The translations under genes were made by a program, and so were the position numbers. The notes beneath the pieces are model-generated. The model worked only from the letters and a program-made list of their open reading frames with translations, ran no database searches and was not told the DNA's origin. DNA of 64,000 nucleotides from Fimenecus sp052273625 (GTDB lineage: Bacteria > Bacillota > Clostridia > Oscillospirales > Acutalibacteraceae), in the NCBI GenBank assembly GCA_052273625.1, contig DAVZHW010000002.1, forward strand, positions 107,761 to 171,760, read 5' to 3'. Positions within the stretch are counted from its first letter, which is position 1. Every line of letters starts with the position of its first letter. Shown here piece after piece: positions 31,816 through 38,856 of the stretch.

Positions 31816-32928
31816 GTGAAAATTAAATACATTAAGCACCTTATTTCTTTAGTGCTTGTATTCGTTTTAATACTTAATTTTAGTATCTTGTCTTACGCTT
31901 CTAACGATACGACAATTGATTTATCATCAGCTACAATAAATATGCACCGTGGCTCTCAAGATTTTTCATCTACGTCAGTTAATCAAAAGGTTACACATGT
32001 TGTAAGTGGGCAGTCTTATGTATTTAACGAAATATATAATACAAACAGTGATTATTATGCTTCAGGTCAAGCTAAATACGTTGTTGCTATAGCTATAGGC
32101 GATTTAGACTTAAAAACACAGTATCAAGTTAAATTTGATTATATGATGAATGCTAATATTCAATATAATGTATCCATGTCTGTAACTGATAATAATTCTT
32201 TTAGTGCTGATATTTTGTCTAATGATATTAATGGTTATGGACTCCGGCATGTCGATGTTAAGTTTACTTTGAATAATTCTAATATTGTATCTAATAATGG
32301 TTTGTATTTATATATTATTTTAACAATTCCTCAACAATTTGCTTATAATTGGCATTTTTTAATAACTGATATTCAATTTATTGATTTGGATGATAATTCT
32401 AATTTTTTCGATGGTATTTTAGGAACGATTAAGCATATTTTTATTGCTATCGTCGGCGGTGAGTGTTCTGATGGTGATTACTCATCTGTCGGCTTGTTTG
32501 GTAAATTAAAAGAGGGCTTTACTAATCTCGGTAACAAGATAGGTACCTTTTTTACTGATTTATGGGATAACAAGTTAAAGCCTTTTTTTAGTAATATAAC
32601 CGATTATTTTAATCAGCTCATTCACGGTCCTGATTATGATAAGCCTGACGATAGTCCTGCTCTTGATTCATCCGGTAATATCTCTGATGAGTTTGAGAGT
32701 GCGGATAGTGATTTGAATTCTTCTCTTAATGGCGGTTTGACTAAAGATAAATTAGATAATGCTTTTAAGTCCGATATTTTTAGCGTAACAGAGCTTAACA
32801 AGGCTTTTATTGCATTGAATAATGTTTTTGATATAGTGATAACTTCTACTGATTTTTCATCTTTGATTATTTTTGTTTTAGGTTTCAGCCTTGCAATTTA
32901 TGTTATAGGTCGGAGGTTGGGCGGATGA
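31816..32928 (+). CDS. Secreted, C-terminally anchored protein (pIII-like adsorption protein candidate)
   Basis: The 370-residue protein has a signal peptide (LISLVLVFVLILNFSILSYA, likely cut after SYA), a polar Ser/Asn-rich beta domain (to about 200), a hydrophobic patch with GTFFTDLWDNKLKPFFSN, a linker with PDYDKPDDSPALDSSG, and a C-terminal membrane helix (IIFVLGFSLAIYVIG). This is the layout of filamentous-phage pIII: N-domains for receptor binding and a tail anchor for capping the virion. The start is a GTG at 31816, eight bases after GAGG. It overlaps the next gene by four bases. Confidence 0.7.
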   Translation: MKIKYIKHLISLVLVFVLILNFSILSYASNDTTIDLSSATINMHRGSQDFSSTSVNQKVTHVVSGQSYVFNEIYNTNSDYYASGQAKYVVAIAIGDLDLKTQYQVKFDYMMNANIQYNVSMSVTDNNSFSADILSNDINGYGLRHVDVKFTLNNSNIVSNNGLYLYIILTIPQQFAYNWHFLITDIQFIDLDDNSNFFDGILGTIKHIFIAIVGGECSDGDYSSVGLFGKLKEGFTNLGNKIGTFFTDLWDNKLKPFFSNITDYFNQLIHGPDYDKPDDSPALDSSGNISDEFESADSDLNSSLNGGLTKDKLDNAFKSDIFSVTELNKAFIALNNVFDIVITSTDFSSLIIFVLGFSLAIYVIGRRLGG

Positions 32929-33170
32929 TAAACTTTTTTCAATGGTTAGGTCAGTTTTTCTCTTCTTTAGTAAATATTATCGTTTCAGCTTTCAGGCTTA
33001 TTTGGAATTTGCTCGGCGGTCTGATAGATTTTATTCGTGTACTTCCTACAGTAATTTCTATGCTTGTAAGTAGTATATCTAACTTACCTGATCTGATTTT
33101 ACCGTTCGCTACTATATCTATTACTGTTGCTATTGTTCTTTTGGTTTTAGGAAGGAGTAATAATTCATGA
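32925..33170 (+). CDS. Small prophage membrane protein (81 residues)
   Basis: Hydrophobic throughout, with an amphipathic N-terminal part (FFQWLGQFFSSLVNIIV), a middle helix and a C-terminal membrane helix (ILPFATISITVAIVLLVLG). Start and stop overlap both neighbours by ATGA, so it is translationally coupled. It may be a minor virion or assembly protein (pVI-like). Confidence 0.6.
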   Translation: MINFFQWLGQFFSSLVNIIVSAFRLIWNLLGGLIDFIRVLPTVISMLVSSISNLPDLILPFATISITVAIVLLVLGRSNNS

Positions 33171-33448
33171 TTTTTTTAGATGTTGCTAATGATATTGTTC
33201 GTTCCGGCTTTAATTTTTTAATTGATGTAATACGCATTGGCATAGAGGCATTAAAGAAGATTCCCACCGGCTTTGGTGTTAGCGTTTATTATTTTTTGAT
33301 AGCTTGTATAATAACCGGTGTTGTTGTGTCCGGTATAGTCAATGTTGTTAAAGCATCTTCTCTTGTTCCTACTTCTGAGCGTGGCCGTAAAGGTAAGGAA
33401 GAAGCTTTAAAACGCTTTGACGATAAAACTGATTATTACGGTATGTGA
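33167..33448 (+). CDS. Small prophage membrane protein (93 residues)
   Basis: One clear membrane helix (YYFLIACIITGVVVSGIVNVV, about 41-61) and a basic C-terminal tail (SERGRKGKEEALKRFDDK). It is coupled to the preceding gene by an ATGA overlap. The order hydrophobic helix then positive tail is typical of inovirus virion proteins, whose basic end contacts DNA. It could be a minor coat protein. Confidence 0.6.
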   Translation: MIFLDVANDIVRSGFNFLIDVIRIGIEALKKIPTGFGVSVYYFLIACIITGVVVSGIVNVVKASSLVPTSERGRKGKEEALKRFDDKTDYYGM

Positions 33449-33456
33449 GGTTTTGT

Positions 33457-33621
33457 ATGTATAACTATTATGATTTAATTAACGCTGTCAATCGTTTAAT
33501 TTCGGTTGTTCAAGGTTTAGAAACTTATTTACATTCTGTATTAACTCCGATTTTATATATTTTGCTTTTTGCTTTTTTACTTAAAGTAGGTTTTACATGT
33601 ATGCGAGGTTATAAAGTATGA
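33457..33621 (+). CDS. Tiny prophage membrane protein (54 residues)
   Basis: Reads MYNYYDLINAVNRLISVVQG, then a membrane helix (PILYILLFAFLLKVGF) and CMRGYKV. GAGG lies seven bases before the ATG. It overlaps the next gene by ATGA. It is a plausible pVII/pIX-like component. Confidence 0.55.
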   Translation: MYNYYDLINAVNRLISVVQGLETYLHSVLTPILYILLFAFLLKVGFTCMRGYKV

Positions 33622-33761
33622 TAGATTGGCTAACTCAAATTATCGGTAATGTTCCTGCTGAATATCAGTACATTTTATATATTACCGCTTGTGTTCTTGT
33701 AGTTATTGTAACAACAAATATTCTTAACGCTTTGTTCAGTCCTTTTAGACTGTTCAGATAA
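33618..33761 (+). CDS. Tiny prophage membrane protein (47 residues)
   Basis: Reads MIDWLTQIIGNVPAEYQYIL, a membrane helix (YITACVLVVIVTTNIL) and a basic end (FRLFR). It starts in an ATGA overlap with the previous gene. Another pVII/pIX-like candidate, just ahead of the coat protein. Confidence 0.55.
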   Translation: MIDWLTQIIGNVPAEYQYILYITACVLVVIVTTNILNALFSPFRLFR

Positions 33762-33785
33762 TATTTTTAATGGAGGTAAAAGGTT

Positions 33786-33971
33786 ATGCCCGTTGTAATC
33801 GCAGCTGAAGCTTCGACACTTGCCAATTTAACTACAGCTTTTGAATTTATTAAAACTGTTTTTAGTGGTATGGTTACTGTTATCATGTCTGAGCCGGTTC
33901 TCCTTATTCCGGTTGGCATTTTTGTAGCCGGTGCCGGTATCGGTCTTGCAAGTCGCCTCATCAGAGGTTAA
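33786..33971 (+). CDS. Probable major coat protein (pVIII-like)
   Basis: Sixty-one residues: MPVVIAAEASTLANLTTAFE, a central helix (FIKTVFSGMVTVIMSEPVLL), then a Gly/Ala-rich membrane helix (IPVGIFVAGAGIGLASRL) and a basic end. The size, the single membrane helix with small residues and the positive C-terminus are those of filamentous-phage coat subunits. GGAGG lies before the ATG, the strongest ribosome binding site in the operon, as expected for the most abundant protein. A long hairpin follows. Confidence 0.7.
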   Translation: MPVVIAAEASTLANLTTAFEFIKTVFSGMVTVIMSEPVLLIPVGIFVAGAGIGLASRLIRG

Positions 33972-33979
33972 TTGCTTTT

Positions 33980-34024
33980 ATTCGTTCACTCAGAGTAGCT
34001 TTTGTTACTCTGAGCTGAATGAAT
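33980..34024 (+). terminator. Long hairpin after the coat gene
   Basis: An 18-bp stem (ATTCGTTCACTCAGAGTA against TACTCTGAG...TGAATGAAT, one bulge) with an 8-base loop. No strong T-run follows, so it may be an attenuator that raises coat over Zot expression, an RNA-stabilising 3' end, or a DNA packaging hairpin. Confidence 0.6.
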
Positions 34025-34043
34025 AGTTAGGCGGTGTTATATT

Positions 34044-34169
34044 TTGGATTATATTTTATCTGTTTTTAGCTCTATATTAGATTTACCTTTGTTTTTGTAT
34101 CTTGTAGGAGCTTTTATTTTTTCTTGTGTTTTATCTTTAATTTTCAAATTTTTTGGGGTGAAATTATGA
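34044..34169 (+). CDS. Tiny hydrophobic protein overlapping zot (41 residues)
   Basis: A TTG-initiated frame, MDYILSVFSSILDLPLFLYL, continuing VGAFIFSCVLSLIFKFF and ending VKL. It is nearly all membrane helix. GGCGGTG lies upstream and the TGA overlaps the zot ATG (ATGA). Size and coupling fit a minor virion protein; the TTG start lowers certainty. Confidence 0.45.
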   Translation: MDYILSVFSSILDLPLFLYLVGAFIFSCVLSLIFKFFGVKL

Positions 34170-34834
34170 TAGTAGGTACTTTTGGTTTACCCGGATGTGG
34201 CAAAACAACGCTTGCAGCTAAACGAGCTCGGTATTTTAATCGTTTAATTGCTCGTGATAAAAAGCGTGTTGCTAAAGGTAAATCTCGTAAATGTAAATAT
34301 GATTATGTTTTAACTAATTTTCAGTGTAGAGGGTGTTACAAGGTTGATTTCACGGATATTGGTTCGAGAGATATTCAAAACTGTGCGATTATTCTTGATG
34401 AGATTACTATCGATGCAGATAACAGAGATTATAAGAACTTTAAGAAGTCATCCGTTGAAGGCTTTGTTTATCACCGGCATTATGATTGCGATATTTTTTA
34501 TTATACTCAACAATGGGACGCTGTAGATAAAAAGATTCGTAATTTAACTCAAACGCTATATTATGCTCGTAAATCTTATCTTTTTCCGTTTTCGCTTTTT
34601 ACTCGCACACGGCAGATTTTTAGAACGATTGTTATTAACGATTATACTAAAGAGATTGTTACCGGTTACAGATTCCCGAATTTCTTTGAGGTTGTTTTAT
34701 CCTTTCTCGGTCTTATCAGATTAGGTGAGGTATGTTTCAGACCTTTGTACTATAAAGACTTTGACAGCTTTAATAAGCCTTTGTTACTTAAAAATTTTGA
34801 TTTGGAAAGTTGGGATTCTGATGGCAGACGGTAG
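34166..34834 (+). CDS. Zot/pI-family morphogenesis ATPase
   Basis: The 222-residue P-loop ATPase has Walker A GLPGCGKTT (7-15) and Walker B CAIILDEI (73-80), followed by FVYHRHYDCDIFYYTQQW (sensor-like QQ) as in Zot/gpI proteins. These drive filamentous-phage extrusion through the membrane. The C-terminal half is hydrophobic (FFEVVLSFLGLIRLG). ATG 34166 (GGGGTG upstream) is preferred over the frame start at 34124. Its 3' end overlaps rep by 14 bases. Confidence 0.85.
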   Translation: MIVGTFGLPGCGKTTLAAKRARYFNRLIARDKKRVAKGKSRKCKYDYVLTNFQCRGCYKVDFTDIGSRDIQNCAIILDEITIDADNRDYKNFKKSSVEGFVYHRHYDCDIFYYTQQWDAVDKKIRNLTQTLYYARKSYLFPFSLFTRTRQIFRTIVINDYTKEIVTGYRFPNFFEVVLSFLGLIRLGEVCFRPLYYKDFDSFNKPLLLKNFDLESWDSDGRR

Positions 34835-35438
34835 AGCTCGTTCTTGGACTTTTATTGTTTATCCGGGCGAAATATGCGATAATTGGCGAACTATGCTTGA
34901 TTCGCTTCATTTGGAATGGGTTGAAAGTCCTTTTCATGATAAGGACTTAAACCCGACAGGCGAGGAGAAAAAGCCTCATATCCATGTTTTAGTACAATTT
35001 ACGAATGTAAAAAGTTATGACCAATTGGTTGATATCTTGCGCGATTCTTTTAATCATGGAAAATCTGAAACTATTCCCGGTTGTACTTATCCGCAAAAGT
35101 GTCACAATGTAAAAGGTTTAATTAGGTACTTCATGCACTGGGACAACCCTGAAAAGTATCGTTATTCTGTTACTGATTTAGTTTGTCACGGCGGTGCCTG
35201 CGTTGATGATTATCTTAAGCCTTCCCCGTCAGAGCGCTATGAGATGATAGGGGAGATAGAACAATTTATCGAAGACAATAGAATTTTAGAGATTTCTGAA
35301 ATAAATGCTATTGCTCGTGATTGTTACCCTGATACATGGCATTGTGTTTTATGCGACCCCGGAGCTTCTTCTATAATTCGTTATCATATCCAAAGTTTGC
35401 GTAATAGGCTCGCAAAAGCCGAAAGAACGCATAATTAG
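34821..35438 (+). CDS. pMV158-family rolling-circle replication initiator (Rep, HUH endonuclease)
   Basis: The 205-residue protein has the RepB layout: SPFHDKD with His39 and Asp42, KPHIHVLV with His53/His55 (the HUH metal site) and IRYFMHWDNPEKYRY with catalytic Tyr103. From memory, RepB of pMV158 uses His39, Asp42, His55, His57 and Tyr99, a close match. It nicks the origin and starts rolling-circle copying. The cognate origin loop TACTACGAC is at 30844. I start at ATG 34821 inside zot; the upstream extension is a shadow of zot. It replaces gpII of classical inoviruses. Confidence 0.9.
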   Translation: MADGRARSWTFIVYPGEICDNWRTMLDSLHLEWVESPFHDKDLNPTGEEKKPHIHVLVQFTNVKSYDQLVDILRDSFNHGKSETIPGCTYPQKCHNVKGLIRYFMHWDNPEKYRYSVTDLVCHGGACVDDYLKPSPSERYEMIGEIEQFIEDNRILEISEINAIARDCYPDTWHCVLCDPGASSIIRYHIQSLRNRLAKAERTHN

Positions 35439-35456
35439 TGTTAGGAGTGTAATTTT

Positions 35457-35666
35457 ATGGATGATATGCTAAAAGTCGATTTATACCGCTATTTATGGAA
35501 TACTGAGGTAAATTTTGAAAATCGTTTAATTGCTGTTCAAAATGATTTTAACAAGCATAAAATACATAGTCTGACGGCTTTCGAACAATTATTTGTTGCA
35601 GAGCGTGAACTCGCTATTTGTAAACGAATTACAGGGGACATAGAACTAATTTTAAGAATGCATTGA
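35457..35666 (+). CDS. Small prophage protein of unknown function
   Basis: Sixty-nine residues, MDDMLKVDLYRYLWNTEVNF onward, helical and charged, with a GGAG site upstream. It is the last gene of the prophage operon, and its stop overlaps the right attachment-site candidate. No family recognised. Confidence 0.6.
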   Translation: MDDMLKVDLYRYLWNTEVNFENRLIAVQNDFNKHKIHSLTAFEQLFVAERELAICKRITGDIELILRMH

Positions 35667-35701
35667 CATTTGTGCAAATTTGCTATATAATTATACATAA
35701 T
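35663..35701. repeat. Right attachment-site candidate (attR), dif-like half
   Basis: Matches 29863-29901 at 32 of 39 positions and ends in the identical AATTATACATAAT. Downstream the two copies diverge (CAATGTTTTATATAATT here), as expected if they share one Xer-binding arm and differ in the other. It also contains TTGACA, 17 bases, TATAAT, a perfect promoter. Confidence 0.5.
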
Positions 35702-36260
35702 CAATGTTTTATATAATTAAGGGGATTTTAATTATTGGCATAATATGGTAAAAGGCTTGATTTTGCAATATTTTGCCACTTTGAGCTACTTAATTCATTG
35801 TATATCGCTTATAATACGTTTTGCTGCTTGATTGAAAATCTATTCTAAGGATTTATGTACAATCATCTTATTTGATTTTACAATCTACTTTTTATTCTAA
35901 GCTCTTTTATGATAATATTTTATATTTGTTCTTAACTTACGTTTATAATTTTAATTTGAGCTTTTTTAAAAAAATAAGTTTCGATTGCAGACGATAGAAT
36001 TTTTTTCAACGATACTTTGTTAAATCAAAACATTTCTATTCGATGGATTTTTTGAGATCTTGTGAGCTTTTGTTTTACAAGCGTTAATCAGCCGGCTGTT
36101 ATATAAATTATATTTACTCAGTTCACAGCTTTAGTTATAAGCTATTTATAACAGCAATCTGTTAAGTTCAAAGCTCTGTTTACCCTTTGTATATATCTGA
36201 TTAAATTTAATTGTTTTTTAATTTATATGTGACTGTAACTATATAAAGACCGCTATATTG
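35702..36260. other. AT-rich non-coding stretch between prophage and xerD
   Basis: About 560 bases without a credible gene on either strand. It holds an inverted repeat GCTGTTATA...TATAACAGC (about 36096-36155) and several AAGCTC/GAGCTT words. I compared it with the conserved cores of tmRNA and RNase P RNA and saw no match. The promoter at 35663-35691 would transcribe into it, so an unknown RNA is possible. Confidence 0.4.
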
Positions 36261-36273
36261 TGAAACGGTTTCA
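36261..36273. promoter_or_regulatory. 13-bp palindrome upstream of xerD
   Basis: TGAAACGGTTTCA is symmetrical around its centre and lies just before the xerD ribosome binding site. It resembles a LacI-family or catabolite-response operator but is one base shorter than the usual 14-bp cre. Confidence 0.35.
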
Positions 36274-36290
36274 CGGAGGTGTACTCTTTT

Positions 36291-37301
36291 ATGAAATATG
36301 CAAATTCGCCCGAAGTTCCTGCGTTATTAAGGGAATTTCTACAACACATTTACGCTATTAAAAACAAATCCGAGCTGACGGTTGAGGAATACTGCATTGA
36401 TAATATGATGTTTTTGCGTTTTTTGAAGCAAAATAAAGGTCTTGCCCCCTCCTCTTCGGAGCTTTCCGAAATTGACGTATCGGATATTGATATTGAGTTT
36501 ATAAAAAGAATTACTCTTTCGGACGCTTATCAATTTCTTTCATATTGCAAGGATGTCAGAAACAACGATTCTGCTGCAAGAGCAAGAAAGGTTTCGGCCA
36601 TAAGAGCGTTTTTCAAGTATCTACACGTGCAGAAAATGCTGTTAACCGAAAATCCTATGGAAAACCTTGAGACCCCTAAGAAAAAGAAAGCAAATCCGAA
36701 ATATTTGACCCTTGATGAAAGCTTGAAGCTGCTCGATTGCGTTGACGGAGAATATAAGCAACGAGATTACTGCATACTTGTCCTGTTTCTGAACTGCGGA
36801 CTTCGTCTTTCGGAGCTTGTTTCGATAAATTATCAGGATATAAGGGATAACGGCACATTGACCGTTACAGGTAAAGGTAATAAGCAACGCACAATTTATC
36901 TTAACAAAGCTTGTCTTGAAGCGATAAAAAGCTATATGGCAGTTCGTCCCGTTGACGGCGTTAAGGATAAAGACGCTTTATTTCTAAGCAAGCGATTACA
37001 GAGAATAAGCCCTAAAACCGTTCAGCATATGGTATATGAGTATCTTGAAAAAGCAGGGCTTTCAGGACGGGGCTTATCCGTACATAAGCTAAGGCATACT
37101 GCCGCAACGCTTATGTATCAATACGGAAATGTTGATGTGCTTGTACTAAAGGATATTTTAGGACACGAAAACCTCGGAACAACCGAAATTTACACACATA
37201 TTGTTGATGAACAGCTTAAGACGGCAGTTGACAACAATCCGCTTGCAAACGTGAAGCAGAAAAAGGCAAACATTCCGCCAAAAATCAAGAAAGAGGAATG
37301 A
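36291..37301 (+). CDS. xerD: Tyrosine recombinase XerC/XerD family
   Basis: The 336-residue recombinase has an N-terminal SAM-like domain (ELTVEEYCIDNMMFLRFL) and a catalytic domain with Arg in NCGLRLSELV, HKLRHTAATL (His and Arg), LGHENLGTTEIYTHI (His and the nucleophile Tyr). It resolves chromosome dimers at dif. Placement beside spoIIM matches the Bacillus xerD-spoIIM neighbourhood, so it is probably the host XerD and not a phage integrase, though it may also integrate the prophage. ATG 36291 follows GGAGG. Its 3' end overlaps spoIIM by 17 bases. Confidence 0.9.
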   Translation: MKYANSPEVPALLREFLQHIYAIKNKSELTVEEYCIDNMMFLRFLKQNKGLAPSSSELSEIDVSDIDIEFIKRITLSDAYQFLSYCKDVRNNDSAARARKVSAIRAFFKYLHVQKMLLTENPMENLETPKKKKANPKYLTLDESLKLLDCVDGEYKQRDYCILVLFLNCGLRLSELVSINYQDIRDNGTLTVTGKGNKQRTIYLNKACLEAIKSYMAVRPVDGVKDKDALFLSKRLQRISPKTVQHMVYEYLEKAGLSGRGLSVHKLRHTAATLMYQYGNVDVLVLKDILGHENLGTTEIYTHIVDEQLKTAVDNNPLANVKQKKANIPPKIKKEE

Positions 37302-37917
37302 TTTTAGACGAGAATAAATAAGTCAAAATGCATCCGATAATTCCCGACAAAACAACAAAAGCATATAAAATCAAATTCCTGACGGCAAACAGCTTTACGA
37401 ACTCTCGGTAGTTAAACTGCTTGCCGTCTTGCTTTAATGAGCTTCGTATTTCCCGTGACGATAAAATGCTCTCTTTACAGCTTACAGCCATTGCAAGCGA
37501 AGAAATAACTGCGGGAATTACAATTAAAACCGTACTGTAAATCACACCTTGAACATTGAAAGTTTTGTAAACATAGCCTGTAATTATACCCAATCCAAGA
37601 CCTCTAATCATAGGCAAAATCCATAATATCGGTTCTCCGATTAAACACAGGCCAAATAAAACCGACAAGATTATAAACTGCGTATCAGCTGAAATATATG
37701 AAAGAAAATTTTTAATAATCGAGTTTTTGTTACCTGTTACAATATATGCACCTGTAATAACTTTGATTTTTTCGAGCACAGCTTCGTCTGCGTGCTTTAC
37801 GCAAACCGCACCCAAAAACATACCTGTTAAAAGTAACACGCATAAAATAGTCAATGTCTGATTACTTTTTAGTATTTTTCCGTTAAATCTTTTAATTCTC
37901 ATACTTTTCTTTTTCAT
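37285..37917 (-). CDS. spoIIM: Stage II sporulation protein M
   Basis: The 210-residue membrane protein has about five helices (ILCVLLLTGMFLGAVCV, FIILSVLFGLCLIGEP, MIRGLGLGIITGYVY, VLIVIPAVISSLAMAVS, FVVLSGIIGCILTYLF). SpoIIM works with SpoIID and SpoIIP in remodelling septal peptidoglycan for engulfment. AAGGAG precedes the ATG. It converges on xerD with overlapping 3' ends and follows the TIGR04086 gene by 18 bases. Confidence 0.85.
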   Translation of the reverse strand: MKKKSMRIKRFNGKILKSNQTLTILCVLLLTGMFLGAVCVKHADEAVLEKIKVITGAYIVTGNKNSIIKNFLSYISADTQFIILSVLFGLCLIGEPILWILPMIRGLGLGIITGYVYKTFNVQGVIYSTVLIVIPAVISSLAMAVSCKESILSSREIRSSLKQDGKQFNYREFVKLFAVRNLILYAFVVLSGIIGCILTYLFSSKIIPLS

Positions 37918-37935
37918 TGATTTTCTCCTTGATAT

Positions 37936-38328
37936 TTATATATTCTTTTTAAGTATTGCGCCTACAACGCTTGAAATAATTACCGCAGGTAAAATGATAA
38001 TCGCCTTGTAAGAAAAGGAAAATCCGCTTGCAAACGCTGTTATTAAGTATATTACGGAACACATTACAAATCCGGAGATACTTCCGCTTATGACACCTTT
38101 TATTTTATTCTTTTTAGCAGATAAAAATCCGCAAAACAGCGATGAAGCAATCAATGCTACAAGTGAAAAAACAAACGTTTTATCGGAAAAAGCCGAGTTT
38201 TTCATAATAACAAATGAAAGTAAACAGCTCAATACCAAAAATAAAATCACTCCGAAAAGTGAGCTTAAAAGCAACTGCTTAATTAACTTTTTATCAAAAG
38301 CAGGTTTGCCTACAGAGCTTTCACGCAT
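37936..38328 (-). CDS. TIGR04086-family membrane protein
   Basis: A 130-residue protein with four membrane helices and a short basic N-terminus. Helices near LLSSLFGVILFLVLSCLLSF, TFVFSLVALIASSLFCGFL, SGFVMCSVIYLITAFASGF and AIIILPAVIISSVVGAIL give the TIGR04086 topology. That family sits beside yajC-tgt-queA in many clostridia, as here. The function is unknown. Confidence 0.8.
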   Translation of the reverse strand: MRESSVGKPAFDKKLIKQLLLSSLFGVILFLVLSCLLSFVIMKNSAFSDKTFVFSLVALIASSLFCGFLSAKKNKIKGVISGSISGFVMCSVIYLITAFASGFSFSYKAIIILPAVIISSVVGAILKKNI

Positions 38329-38390
38329 AAAAATAACCCCCTCATACTTCTACTAAAGAGTATGAAAGGGTAAATTGTTTTATGAATAAA

Positions 38391-38792
38391 TCAGTCTTCT
38401 TTTTTGCTCTTTTTCTTCTGAGTCTTTTCTTTCTCAGCAGCGGCTCTGATAGCATCTTTTTCTGCCTTTGCTTTCTCAGCGGCAGTGTTATTTGTCTGAA
38501 TAGCCCAACGGGTAATCTTCATTTTATTTCTGTCAGCGCCTGTTTCGATGATAAGCGAGTCCTCCTTAACGGTAACAACTCTGCCCATAATTCCGCCGAT
38601 GGTTGTGATTTCGTCGCCAACCTGAGTGCTGTCTCTCATTTCCTGATCTTTCTTCTGCTGCTTCTTCTGAGGTCTGATCATAAGGAAGTACATACCGCCG
38701 AAAAGAACAACCATAAGAATAATGCTTGATGCCATGCCGCCCTTAGTGCCGGCTGCACCGTTTGCAGCTTCAAGTAAATAGAAAAAATTCAT
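38391..38792 (-). CDS. yajC: Preprotein translocase subunit YajC
   Basis: A 133-residue protein with one membrane helix (IILMVVLFGGMYFLMIRPQ), the family motif IRPQKKQQKK, then the soluble YajC fold (QVGDEITTIGGIMGRVVTV). It ends in a long Lys/Glu/Ala tail. YajC joins SecDF at the Sec translocon. It follows tgt and queA on the same strand, the common bacterial order. Confidence 0.95.
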   Translation of the reverse strand: MNFFYLLEAANGAAGTKGGMASSIILMVVLFGGMYFLMIRPQKKQQKKDQEMRDSTQVGDEITTIGGIMGRVVTVKEDSLIIETGADRNKMKITRWAIQTNNTAAEKAKAEKDAIRAAAEKEKTQKKKSKKED

Positions 38793-38856
38793 AATTTTCC
38801 TCCAAGTGTTTTATTTCTAAAGTATTATACAATTAAATTGCCGATATTGCAAGAGT

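Larger units (their letters stand above)
29902..35701 (+). mobile_element. Inovirus-like (filamentous phage) prophage, 5.8 kb
   Basis: The element combines a repressor with operators, a gpV-like ssDNA-binding protein, a secreted pIII-like protein with C-terminal anchor, five tiny membrane proteins, a short coat protein, a Zot/pI ATPase, an HUH Rep and a non-coding origin region. The gene order (ssDNA-binding, coat and adsorption genes, Zot) and the size suit inoviruses. The presence of a pMV158-type Rep and origin in place of gpII is the Firmicutes-style variant. No integrase lies inside, so host Xer recombinases are the probable integration machinery. Boundaries rest on the 39-bp repeats and are less certain than the core at 30.8-35.7 kb. 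Confidence 0.8.

Noticed and set aside
35702..36278. tmRNA or RNase P RNA
   Set aside because: The conserved cores of those RNAs and the tRNA-like ends are not present.
36291..37301. Prophage integrase
   Set aside because: The gene lies outside the attachment-site candidates and in the Bacillus-like xerD-spoIIM context, so a host Xer recombinase is more likely.
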